A stretch of 64,000 bases of DNA from Achromobacter anxifer (GTDB taxonomy: Bacteria; Pseudomonadota; Gammaproteobacteria; Burkholderiales; Burkholderiaceae_B): NCBI RefSeq assembly GCF_903652925.1, contig NZ_CAHLAR010000012.1, forward strand, positions 124,001 through 188,000, given 5' to 3'. Below are positions 51,804-59,840 of this stretch, piece after piece. A program made the position numbers and the translations under genes. Every line of letters starts with the position of its first letter. Position 1 is the stretch's first letter. Under the pieces are notes generated by a model. That model did not search any database and had not been told where the DNA came from. It was given only the letters and a program-made list of their open reading frames with translations.

Positions 51804-52331
51804 TGGCTTTTGCCTCCATAGGTTCAGGGACACGCGCCGGGCTTGGGCCCGAAGGTGCCATGGAGCTAAGGGGGTTGTGCGGAAGACGGGCAGAACCGCC
51901 AATACAAACCGACACTAGCAACAAGACGGTCCGCGAGGATGCGGCATCTTGCAAGACAGGAGCCTCAAAAAACGTAGTTTTTGAAAGCCCGCAGAAAGTG
52001 AACAAACTGAACGAAGAAGGCAGCATCTTAAACGAAATTGATGCTCAACCCAACCCTAACCCAGAACAGATTAGATACATTTGGGTAAAAAATGCCCTGG
52101 GATTACCCGCATCGACAAGAGGTGGAACCGCGTTTTTCCCTAAGGGATTCTGGCCCGCCAAGTAAGATACATTTAGTTAATAATAAATTCATATTCACAC
52201 GATTCAGGGCCCTGGAAACAGCCGAAACCGCCGTTTCCGGCCATCGCGCGGATAGAATTCCGGCCTGTTTCCAGGCCTTGAATTCCGGCCTTCCCCGGCA
52301 CTTCGGCCACGCCATGGACAGATGCCGGCCA
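51804..52331. promoter_or_regulatory. AT-rich promoter region of the betaine-type operon, with direct repeats
   Basis: 528 bp with no supported gene and markedly lower GC than its surroundings. Holds two copies of AGATACATTTRGKTAA (52073-52088 and 52165-52180) spaced 92 bp apart, and the inverted repeats described at 52211-52275. Being upstream of proX on the minus strand, the direct repeats could bind an osmotic or ligand-responsive regulator, but I cannot assign one. Confidence 0.45.
52211..52275. repeat. Inverted/direct repeat cluster downstream of cfa
   Basis: CCTGGAAACA at 52211-52220 is perfectly inverted as TGTTTCCAGG at 52266-52275; between them lie related AAACNGG/CCGTTTCC arms. GAATTCCGGCCT is also directly repeated (52255-52266, 52280-52291). 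Sits 57 bp past the cfa stop on its transcript; may be a long 3' hairpin or rho-region terminator. Confidence 0.5.
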
Positions 52332-53594
52332 CTATCCGTTCTTGCCGTACATATAGTCCCGGCGCCATGGATAGGCCAGGTCCGGCGGGTTGTCCAGTTC
52401 GTCGGAACGCCCGGTCGCCGGGTGTTGGCCCAGGATCTGGTGCAGCGCGATCCAGCCGTGCTCGAAGGCCATGGCGCAACCGGCAAGGTAGAGCCGGTAG
52501 GCGCGCAGCGAACGCTCGCCCTGCTCCCCGCCCAGGACGCGCGCGGCTTCCGGCAAGCGCGCCTCCAGCGCGTCGCTCCAGGCCCACAAGGTGCGCGCAT
52601 AGTGCGGACGCAGGTTCTCCACGTCCACCTCTTCCAGCCCGCCATTGGTCAGGGTTTCCATCACCACGCTGACGTGGGTCAGCTCGCCGCCCGGGAAGAT
52701 GTACTTCTCGATGAATTCGCCCATGCCGTTGCCCAGCTCGGCGTTGTAGACGCCCGCCGCGGTAATGCCGTGGTTCATGATCAGCCCGCCCGGCTTGAGC
52801 AGGCGGCGCAACTTGGCGAAATAGGCTTCGAGCTGGGCGCGGCCCACGTGCTCGAACATGCCGACCGACGCGATCTTGTCGTAGGGCGTGGATTCGTCCA
52901 GCTTGCGGTAGTCCAGCAGCTCCATTCGGACGCGGCCGGCCAGGCCCTTCTCCTGGATCAGCTTGTTGACGTGCGCGTGCTGGTTGCGCGACAAGGTGAT
53001 GCCGGTGGCGTCCACGCCGTAGTTTTCCGCGGCCCACAGCAGCAGGCCGCCCCAGCCAGCGCCCACGTCCAGGAAGCGTTCGCCCGCACGCAGGCGCAGC
53101 TTGCGGCAGATGTGGTCCAGCTTGGCTTCCTGGGCCTGGGCCAGCGTCATGCCCGGCTCGCGATAGTAGGCGCAGGAATAGACCCGGCGCGGATCCAACC
53201 AGAGCGCGTAGAAATCGTCCGACAGGTCATAGTGGAATTCGATCTGCTTGGCGTCGCGCTCCACCGAGTGCCGCCAGACCGACATCACCTTGCGCACCAG
53301 CTCGGTCAGCCAGCCGCCGCGCGCCGCCTCGACCGGCGAGCCTGGCAGCAGCGCCGACGCCGCGGCCATGACGTCGCGCATATTGCCTTCGATGTCGATG
53401 CGGCCTTCGACGTAATCCTGTCCCAGCACGCCCACCGCGCCTTCGGCCAGATGCGCCAGGGCGGTCTTGTCGTGCGCGACGAAACGGACGCGCGGTTCGG
53501 GCGGCCCCAGCACGGCGCCATCGGGCAAAACCAGCTGGATCGGGACCGGCAGGGCCTGGAGTTTGCGTTCCACAACAGACAACAAAGGATTCAC
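52332..53594 (-). CDS. cfa: Cyclopropane-fatty-acyl-phospholipid synthase
   Basis: 420 aa from GTG 53594 with GGAGA upstream; upstream ATGs lack sites. SAM-dependent methyltransferase core: EFHYDLSDDFYALWLDPRRVYSCAYY, LRAGERFLDVGAGWGGLLLWAA, GITLSRNQHAH, ASVGMFEHVGRAQLEAYF. Adds methylene to unsaturated acyl chains of membrane lipids, a stationary-phase/acid stress response. N-terminal domain as in Cfa. Divergent from the MFS gene 53750. Confidence 0.93.
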   Translation of the reverse strand: MNPLLSVVERKLQALPVPIQLVLPDGAVLGPPEPRVRFVAHDKTALAHLAEGAVGVLGQDYVEGRIDIEGNMRDVMAAASALLPGSPVEAARGGWLTELVRKVMSVWRHSVERDAKQIEFHYDLSDDFYALWLDPRRVYSCAYYREPGMTLAQAQEAKLDHICRKLRLRAGERFLDVGAGWGGLLLWAAENYGVDATGITLSRNQHAHVNKLIQEKGLAGRVRMELLDYRKLDESTPYDKIASVGMFEHVGRAQLEAYFAKLRRLLKPGGLIMNHGITAAGVYNAELGNGMGEFIEKYIFPGGELTHVSVVMETLTNGGLEEVDVENLRPHYARTLWAWSDALEARLPEAARVLGGEQGERSLRAYRLYLAGCAMAFEHGWIALHQILGQHPATGRSDELDNPPDLAYPWRRDYMYGKNG

Positions 53595-53749
53595 GGCTTC
53601 TCCTCTGAAATACGTACGGACCGCAATGACTTTATCGGAAAAAACTTGCAATTTGCTTGTAAGGTTGCCCGTGATACAGTCGTTTACTTGGCCCAAACCG
53701 TGCAACAAACCGCATCCGGGCCCTGTCCCTGCGCTTAACCGCGATCCAC

Positions 53750-54949
53750 ATGCCCCCAGCAAATTCCTTTCGCAGCGGCCTGCCCGGCTGGCTGATACTC
53801 ATGGGCGCGCTGACGGCCATCGGCCCGTTCGCCATCGATATGTACCTGCCCGCGTTCCCCACGATCGCGGCAAACCTGGGCGTGCCGCGTGGCGATGTCG
53901 AACGCACCCTGGCCGCCTACCTGATCGGCCTGGCGATGGCGCAGGTGTTCTACGGCCCGATGGCCGACCGCTACGGCCGCAAGCCGCCGCTGCTGGTGGG
54001 CCTGACCCTGTTCATGATCGCCTCCCTGGGCTGCGCGCTGTCGGGCTCGGTCGAGGCGTTGACCGGCTGGCGCGTGGTGCAGGCCATGGGCGGCGCCGCC
54101 GGCATCGTGATCCCGCGCGCGGTCATCCGCGATCACTATGAAACCCATGAGGCCGCGCGCGCCATGTCGCTGCTGATGCTGATCATGGGCCTGGCGCCGA
54201 TCCTCGCGCCGCTGGCGGGCGGCCAATTGCTGGCCATCACCTCGTGGCGCAGCCTGTTCTGGGTCATGCTGGCGGGCGGCGCGATGCTGATGGCAGCGGT
54301 CATCCTGATCATGAAGGAATCGCTGGCGCCAGAACGCGTGGTGCCGCTGCGCTGGGAAACCATACTGCGGAACTACCGCGACCTGTTCGCCCACCGCGGC
54401 TTCATGGCGCACAGCCTGGCCGGCGGCTTCGGCCAGGCCGGCATGTTCGCCTACATCATCGGCTCGCCGCGAGTCTTCATCGAACTCTACGGCGTGCCTC
54501 CCCAGTATTACGGCCTGCTGTTCGGCACCAATGCTCTGTCGCTCATCGTCTGCTCGCAGATCAGCGCCCGCCTGCTGCGCACCTACACGCCGCGCCAGCT
54601 GCAGCGCCGCGCCCTGACCTCGCTGGCCTGCGCCAGCCTGGCGGCGGTGGCGCTGACCCTGGTCGGCTGGATGACCCTGCCCCTGCTGATGCTGTGCCTG
54701 ATCAGCTACATGGGCAGCCAGGGTTTCGTGAACCCCAACTCGGCGGCGCTTGCGCTGTCGGACCAGGGCAAGCGGCTGGGCGCGGCCTCGGCGCTTTTGG
54801 GGACGCTTCAGTTGTCCTGCGGCGCGCTGGCCGGCTTCGCCGTCAGCGCCTGGCAGACCGATAGCGCCTTGCCCCTGACGACCACGCTGGCGACCTGCGC
54901 CTGCCTGTCCTGGATCTCGGGCCGTGTGGCGCAATCGCACGCCAGCTAG
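53750..54949 (+). CDS. Bcr/CflA-family multidrug MFS exporter
   Basis: 399 aa, about 12 hydrophobic segments. FAIDMYLPAFPTIAANLG in TM1-loop and AQVFYGPMADRYGRKPPLLVGL (motif A), GGAAGIVIPRAVIRDHYE and GLAPILAPLAGGQLL are Bcr/CflA hallmarks. Drug:H+ antiporter; substrates (bicyclomycin, chloramphenicol) not predictable. Divergent from cfa over 155 bp. Confidence 0.9.
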   Translation: MPPANSFRSGLPGWLILMGALTAIGPFAIDMYLPAFPTIAANLGVPRGDVERTLAAYLIGLAMAQVFYGPMADRYGRKPPLLVGLTLFMIASLGCALSGSVEALTGWRVVQAMGGAAGIVIPRAVIRDHYETHEAARAMSLLMLIMGLAPILAPLAGGQLLAITSWRSLFWVMLAGGAMLMAAVILIMKESLAPERVVPLRWETILRNYRDLFAHRGFMAHSLAGGFGQAGMFAYIIGSPRVFIELYGVPPQYYGLLFGTNALSLIVCSQISARLLRTYTPRQLQRRALTSLACASLAAVALTLVGWMTLPLLMLCLISYMGSQGFVNPNSAALALSDQGKRLGAASALLGTLQLSCGALAGFAVSAWQTDSALPLTTTLATCACLSWISGRVAQSHAS

Positions 54950-54958
54950 CCTGGCTGC

Positions 54959-54988
54959 TTGATTTAATTACGCTTTTCATATTAGAAT
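54959..54988 (+). promoter_or_regulatory. Sigma-70-like promoter for rpmB-rpmG with a long leader
   Basis: TTGATT (54959-54964), 18-bp spacer, TAGAAT (54983-54988). Transcription would begin near 54995, leaving a leader of about 335 nt before rpmB. The 381-bp gap 54950-55330 has no gene I can support; it holds the hairpin at 55018-55039, a palindrome AATTCTT-CC-AAGAATT (55106-55121) and a C8 run (55283-55290). Confidence 0.6.
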
Positions 54989-55017
54989 CTACGTCTTCGC
55001 ATGAAGTTTCCCGTGTA

Positions 55018-55039
55018 GGACTACTATGCTTTGTAGTCC
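55018..55039 (+). other. Hairpin near the 5' end of the rpmB leader
   Basis: GGACTAC pairs with GTAGTCC (7 bp) around an 8-nt loop, about 25 nt after the predicted transcription start. A five-codon frame MKFPV (55001-55018) ends just at its foot. Could protect the 5' end or take part in autogenous control of ribosomal protein synthesis. Confidence 0.5.
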
Positions 55040-55330
55040 GGCACTCTGACCCCAACCGCGCAACGTCTTGTGGCAACGTCTGGTGATTCCTTCGGAAATA
55101 CCAGAAATTCTTCCAAGAATTCCGTGGGTGGCAGGCAGCGGGTATAAGCACTGGGGCGGACCAGACTGGGCTTGAAGAGCCATTCCGATCCCCCCTCATC
55201 CACTAAGACTGGGTGGCCGGCATAGGCAAGGTACAGCAGCAGCTGTACAGCCTCTACAGCCCGGCGGCTGAAACCCTGTCTACCCCCCCCAAGCGATGCG
55301 CGCAAAAGAACGACTTAAAGAGGTGCATCC

Positions 55331-55567
55331 ATGGCACGCGTATGCCAAGTGACCGGCAAAGGCCCGATGGTGGGCAACAATGTTTCGCACGCAAACAACA
55401 AGACCAAGCGTCGCTTCCTGCCCAACCTGCAATCGCGCCGGTTCTGGGTTGAAAGCGAAAACCGCTGGGTCCGCCTGCGTGTTTCGGCCAGTGCCATCCG
55501 CACGATCGACAAGAACGGCATCGATGCCGTGCTCGCCGACATGCGTGCCCGCGGCGAACAGGTTTAA
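55331..55567 (+). CDS. rpmB: Large-subunit ribosomal protein bL28
   Basis: 78 aa, standard length. [62 protein letters not shown] are diagnostic. Followed after 37 bp by rpmG, the conserved rpmB-rpmG pair. No CxxC zinc motif (C-minus form). AAGAGG-type site upstream of ATG. Confidence 0.97.
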   Translation: MARVCQVTGKGPMVGNNVSHANNKTKRRFLPNLQSRRFWVESENRWVRLRVSASAIRTIDKNGIDAVLADMRARGEQV

Positions 55568-55604
55568 TCGGCCTCCCCGCCAATCTACATACTAGGAGCA
55601 CGAC

Positions 55605-55772
55605 ATGGCCAAAGGTATCCGCGAAAAGATCAAGCTCGAGTCGACTGCCGGCACGGGTCATTTCTACACGACCACCAAGAACAAGCGCAACATGCCCGAG
55701 AAGATGCTGATCAAGAAATTTGATCCGGTCGCTCGCAAGCACGTTGACTACAAGGAAACCAAGCTGAAGTAA
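55605..55772 (+). CDS. rpmG: Large-subunit ribosomal protein bL33
   Basis: 55 aa, found by direct translation because it is short. [45 protein letters not shown] are typical of the zinc-free (C-minus) L33. AGGAG 9 bp upstream. Ends the operon before the terminator at 55797. Confidence 0.97.
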   Translation: MAKGIREKIKLESTAGTGHFYTTTKNKRNMPEKMLIKKFDPVARKHVDYKETKLK

Positions 55773-55796
55773 TTCAGCCGGTTTTCCCGCAAGACG

Positions 55797-55826
55797 AAAA
55801 GGCCCTGCATCGCAGGGCCTTTTTTC
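55797..55826 (+). terminator. Rho-independent terminator of rpmB-rpmG
   Basis: GGCCCTGC / GCAGGGCC stem (8 bp, extended by A4/T4) with a 3-nt loop and a T6 tail, 24 bp after the rpmG stop. A textbook intrinsic terminator. Confidence 0.93.
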
Positions 55827-55953
55827 ATTTCCGGGCTGGCGCGGCGCGGGGTCTGTGTCTATTGCCCCGGGGCAAAGGCCCATGTTCCAATTGGGCCGCC
55901 GTCATCCACCGCGCCCCTCAAGCGCCTGAACCCCACTCCACGCGATACCTGCC

Positions 55954-57177
55954 ATGTTCCGTCCCTGCCTTACCCTGTTGCGCCGCGCCGTGGCGCCGGC
56001 ACTCCTGGCCCTGGCGCTGGCCCCGGCCGCCTCGGCCAAGGACAAGGAGCCGCCCATCCGCATCGGCGAGATCAACAGCTACAAGGCGATCCCCGCCTTC
56101 CTCGGCCCCTATAAAAAGGGCTGGCAGCTGGCCCTGGAACAGGTCAACGCCGAAGGCGGCGTGCTCGGCAGGAAGCTGGAAGTGATCTCGCGCGACGACA
56201 ACGGCAACCCCGGCGACTCGGTGCGCGCGGCCCAGGAGCTGCTGGCCCGCGAAAAGGTCGAGCTGCTGTTCGGCGGCTTTCTTTCCAACACCGGCCTGGC
56301 CCTGACCGACTTCGCCAAGCAGCAGCAGGTGTTCTTCCTGGCCGCCGAGCCGCTGACCGACAAGATCACCTGGCAGGACGGCAACCGCTATACCTACCGC
56401 CTGCGTCCATCCACCTGGATGCACGTGGCGGCCCTGGCTCCCAAGGCGCTGGCCTTGCGCAAGAAGCGCTGGGCCATCGTCTACCCCAACTATGAATACG
56501 GCCAGTCCGCCGTGGCCACCTTCAAGGCCATGATGACCTCGTTCCAGTCCGACGTGGAATTCGTCGCCGAACAGGCCGTGCCGCTGGGCAAGGTGGACGC
56601 GGGCGCCGTGGTGCAGGCGCTGGCGGACGCCAAGCCCGACGCGATCTTCAACGTGCTGTTCGCGGCCGACCTGACCCGCTTCGTGCGCGAAGGCAATACC
56701 CGCGGCCTGTTCGAAAACCGCGCCGTGGTGTCGGTCCTGTCCGGCGAACCCGAATACCTGGAGCCCCTGGGTGCCGACACGCCCAGCGGCTGGATCGTCA
56801 CCGGCTATCCCTGGTACGCCATCGACACCCCGGCCAACACCACCTTCGTCGAGGCCTACAAGAAGCGCTACAACGAAACGCCCAAGGTCGGCTCGGTCGT
56901 GGGCTACGCGTCCCTCATGTCCATCGCGCAAGGCCTGAAGGCCGCGGGCGAGGTCGACACCGAAAAGCTCGTCGACGCCTTTGCCGGCCTGAAGGTCGAC
57001 ACGCCCTACGGCCAGATCCAGTACCGCAAGATCGATCACCAGTCGACCATGGGCGTGTACGTCGGCGTGACCGCCGTGGAAGACGGCAAGGGCGTGATGA
57101 AGGACTTCGCCTATATCGACGGCGCCCGTTTGCAACCGCCTGACGAGCAAGTGCGCAAGATGCGTCCGGCGCACTGA
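55954..57177 (+). CDS. Branched-chain-type ABC transporter substrate-binding protein
   Basis: 407 aa with a Sec signal peptide (LLRRAVAPALLALALAPAASA). IRIGEINSYKAIPAFLGPYKKGWQLALEQVNAEGGVLGRKLEVISRDDNGNPGDSVRAAQELL is the Peripla_BP_6/LivJ fold. Relatives also bind amides, urea or aromatic acids. Start of a three-gene transporter operon; stop shares a base with the permease ATG. Confidence 0.92.
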   Translation: MFRPCLTLLRRAVAPALLALALAPAASAKDKEPPIRIGEINSYKAIPAFLGPYKKGWQLALEQVNAEGGVLGRKLEVISRDDNGNPGDSVRAAQELLAREKVELLFGGFLSNTGLALTDFAKQQQVFFLAAEPLTDKITWQDGNRYTYRLRPSTWMHVAALAPKALALRKKRWAIVYPNYEYGQSAVATFKAMMTSFQSDVEFVAEQAVPLGKVDAGAVVQALADAKPDAIFNVLFAADLTRFVREGNTRGLFENRAVVSVLSGEPEYLEPLGADTPSGWIVTGYPWYAIDTPANTTFVEAYKKRYNETPKVGSVVGYASLMSIAQGLKAAGEVDTEKLVDAFAGLKVDTPYGQIQYRKIDHQSTMGVYVGVTAVEDGKGVMKDFAYIDGARLQPPDEQVRKMRPAH

Positions 57178-59066
57178 TGAGCCTTTCCGGGCTGCTGCTG
57201 CAGCTGCTCAATGGGCTGGCCGACGCCAGCGCGCTGTTCCTGGTCGCCGCCGGCCTGTCGCTGATCTTCGGCGTCACCCGCGTGGTCAACTTCGCGCATG
57301 GCTCGTTCTACATGCTGGGCATCTACCTGGCCTGGACCTTCACCGGCTATTTCGGCGACGGCGCCGGCTACTGGGCCGGGCTGCTGCTGGCGGCGCTGGC
57401 CACGGGCCTCATTGGCGCGGCCGCCGAATGGCTGGTGCTCAGGCGCCTGTACCAGGCGCCCGAACTGTTCCAGCTGCTGGCCACCTTTGCGCTGGTGCTC
57501 ATCATCGGCGACGCGGCGCTGGCCATCTGGGGCCCCGAAGACCTGTTCGCGGCGCGCGCGCCCGGCCTGTCCGGCGCCGTGCAGATCCTGGGCCGCCGCT
57601 ATCCCGAATACGACCTGCTGCTGATCGCGGCCGGCCCCGTGGTGCTGGGCCTGCTCTGGCTGCTGCTGATGCGCACGCGCTGGGGCCGGCTGCTGCGGGC
57701 CGCGGCCGAGAACCGCCAGATGCTGGCCGCGCTGGGCGTGAACCAGGCCTGGCTGTTCACGTCCGCCTTCACCCTGGGCGCCTTCCTGGCCGGACTGGGC
57801 GGCGCGCTGGCAGCGCCCCGCGTGCCGGCCACGCTTGGACTGGACCTGGAGATCATCGCCAGCGCCTTCGTCGTGGTCGTCGTGGGCGGCCTGGGCTCGA
57901 TCCCCGGCGCCTTCCTGGCCGCCTTGCTGATTTGTTCCGTCAAGGCGCTGTTCGTGTTCCTGGGCCAGGTGCAGATCGGCCCGTGGATCTTCAATCTTTC
58001 CAAGCTCACGCTGCTGGCCGAGTTCGCCGTGATGGCCGTGGTGCTGGTCGTGCGCCCCTGGGGACTGCTGGGCAAGCCGCCCGAGCCGGCCTCCCATGGC
58101 GCCGCCCCCGAACGCCCCATCGCCCCCGCGGGCCGCGGCCTGCGGCTGGCCTATGGCCTGCTGCTGGCGCTGCTGATCCTGGCGCCGGTGGCGGCCGCCC
58201 ACAGCCCTTATCTGGGCATCCTGCTCACCGAGATCCTGATCGCGGCGCTGTTCGCCGCCAGCCTGCATTTTCTGACCGGGCTGGCCGGCATGACCTCGTT
58301 CGGCCACGCCGCCTGGTTCGGCCTGGGCGCCTACGGCGCGGCGCTGCTGCTCAAGCTGGCGGCCGTGCCGATGGAAGCGGCGCTGCTGCTGGGGCCGTTC
58401 GCCGCCGCGCTCGGCGCCCTGCTGTTCGGCTGGTTCTGCGTGCGCCTGTCGGGCGTGTACCTGGCCATGCTGACCCTGGCGGTGGCGCAGATCCTGTGGG
58501 CGCTGGCCTATCAGTGGGACGACGTGACCGGCGGCAGCAACGGCCTGATCGGGCTGTGGCCGTCGGCCTGGCTGGCGCAGGGCCCCTGGTTCTATTACCT
58601 GACGCTCGCGCTGTGCGTGGCCGGCATCGCCTGGCTGCGGCGGCTGGCGTTCTCGCCGCTGGGCTATGCGCTGCGCGGCGTGCGCGATTCGGCCTTGCGC
58701 GCCGAGGCGCTGGGCATGGACACGCGGCGCGTGCAATGGGCGGGCTTCGTGGCGGCCTCGTTTGCCGCGGGCATCGCGGGCTCGCTCTATGCGTTCTCGA
58801 AAGGCAGCATCGCGCCCGACACGCTGGCCGTGAGCCGCTCCGTGGACGGACTGGTCATGGTGCTGCTGGGCGGCCTGCAGACCCTGGCCGGCCCGCTCGT
58901 GGGCGCGGCGTCCTACACCTGGCTGCAGGATGCCGCCGCGCGCAGCACCGAGTACTGGCACGCCGTGCTGGGGCTGGCCATCCTGGCCCTGGTCCTGGCG
59001 TTTCCCGAGGGTATCGCCGGCGCCGCCGCACGCCTCGCCGCCCGCTGGAACCGGAGGCGCGCATGA
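57177..59066 (+). CDS. Fused LivH-LivM permease
   Basis: 629 aa. Residues about 1-295: LivH domain (ASALFLVAAGLSLIFGVTRVVNFAHGSFYMLGIYL ... ALGVNQAWLFTSAFTLGAFLAGLGGALAAP). After a short linker (KPPEPASHGAAPERPIAPAGRG, about residues 301-322), residues 325-620: LivM domain (LHFLTGLAGMTSFGHAAWFGLGAYGAALL, ALRGVRDSALRAEALGMDTRRVQWAGFVAASFAAGIAGSLYAF). Two permease subunits joined in one polypeptide; membrane topology must place the linker so that both halves keep their usual orientation. Confidence 0.92.
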   Translation: MSLSGLLLQLLNGLADASALFLVAAGLSLIFGVTRVVNFAHGSFYMLGIYLAWTFTGYFGDGAGYWAGLLLAALATGLIGAAAEWLVLRRLYQAPELFQLLATFALVLIIGDAALAIWGPEDLFAARAPGLSGAVQILGRRYPEYDLLLIAAGPVVLGLLWLLLMRTRWGRLLRAAAENRQMLAALGVNQAWLFTSAFTLGAFLAGLGGALAAPRVPATLGLDLEIIASAFVVVVVGGLGSIPGAFLAALLICSVKALFVFLGQVQIGPWIFNLSKLTLLAEFAVMAVVLVVRPWGLLGKPPEPASHGAAPERPIAPAGRGLRLAYGLLLALLILAPVAAAHSPYLGILLTEILIAALFAASLHFLTGLAGMTSFGHAAWFGLGAYGAALLLKLAAVPMEAALLLGPFAAALGALLFGWFCVRLSGVYLAMLTLAVAQILWALAYQWDDVTGGSNGLIGLWPSAWLAQGPWFYYLTLALCVAGIAWLRRLAFSPLGYALRGVRDSALRAEALGMDTRRVQWAGFVAASFAAGIAGSLYAFSKGSIAPDTLAVSRSVDGLVMVLLGGLQTLAGPLVGAASYTWLQDAAARSTEYWHAVLGLAILALVLAFPEGIAGAAARLAARWNRRRA

Positions 59067-59827
59067 ACGCCGCGCCCTTGCTGCAGGTCCGCGAACTGCG
59101 CAAATCGTTCGGCGGCATCGAGGCGCTGGCCGGCGTGTCCTTTACGCTGGAAGCGGGCCGGATGCTGGCTCTGATCGGCCCCAACGGCGCGGGCAAATCC
59201 ACCTGCTTCAACGCGCTGGGCGGCCAGTTGCGGCCAGATTCCGGTTCCGTGCTGCTGGACGGCCGCGAACTGGTGGGCCTGTCGGCTGGCAGGATCTGCC
59301 GACTGGGCGTGGGCCGCACCTTCCAGACCGCGGCCACCTTCCGCTCCATGACGGTGCGGGAAAACGTGCAGACGGCGCTGCTGTCGCGCGACCGCCTGCT
59401 GCTGAATCCGTGGCGCCGGGCCACGCGCCACGCGGCCGGCGAAGCCATGTCCCTGCTGTCGCAGGTGCAGATGGAGGACAAGGCGGAAGAACACTGCGGC
59501 ACGCTAGCCTATGGCGATGTCAAGCGGGTGGAGCTGGCAATGGCGCTGGCGCACCAGCCGCGGCTGCTGCTGATGGACGAGCCTACCGCCGGGATGGCCA
59601 CCAACGAGCGCCACGCGCTGATGCGGCTGACCCGCAAGCTGGCGGACACGCAGCGCATCGCGGTCCTGTTCACCGAGCACAGCCTGGACGTGGTGTTCAA
59701 GCACGCCGACCGCATCGCCGTGCTGGTGCGCGGCAGCCTGCTGGCCGAAGGCGAGCCCGCCACCATCGCTGCCGACGAGCGGGTCCGCGCCGCCTATCTG
59801 GGCACGGAAGCGCCGCAGGCCGGTTGA
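59063..59827 (+). CDS. livG: Branched-chain-type ABC transporter ATPase (LivG)
   Basis: 254 aa. FGGIEALAGVSFTLEAGRMLALIGPNGAGKST, TFQTAATFRSMTVRENV, signature replaced by LAYGDVKRVELAMALA (LivG-type), LLLMDEPTAGM Walker B, LFTEHSLDVVF H-loop. Overlaps the permease stop by 4 bp. No LivF follows; the next gene is convergent 13 bp away, so the second ATPase is missing here or supplied from elsewhere. Confidence 0.92.
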   Translation: MNAAPLLQVRELRKSFGGIEALAGVSFTLEAGRMLALIGPNGAGKSTCFNALGGQLRPDSGSVLLDGRELVGLSAGRICRLGVGRTFQTAATFRSMTVRENVQTALLSRDRLLLNPWRRATRHAAGEAMSLLSQVQMEDKAEEHCGTLAYGDVKRVELAMALAHQPRLLLMDEPTAGMATNERHALMRLTRKLADTQRIAVLFTEHSLDVVFKHADRIAVLVRGSLLAEGEPATIAADERVRAAYLGTEAPQAG

Positions 59828-59840
59828 AGCCGGCGCTGCC

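Noticed and set aside
55024-55305. 93-codon minus-strand frame upstream of rpmB
   Set aside because: No ribosome site at the ATG, no recognised family, and it overlaps the predicted rpmB leader; could be a remnant but support is too weak.
57111-58961. 616-codon minus-strand frame opposite the LivHM fusion
   Set aside because: Gln/Arg-rich antisense reading; membrane-protein motifs lie on the plus strand.
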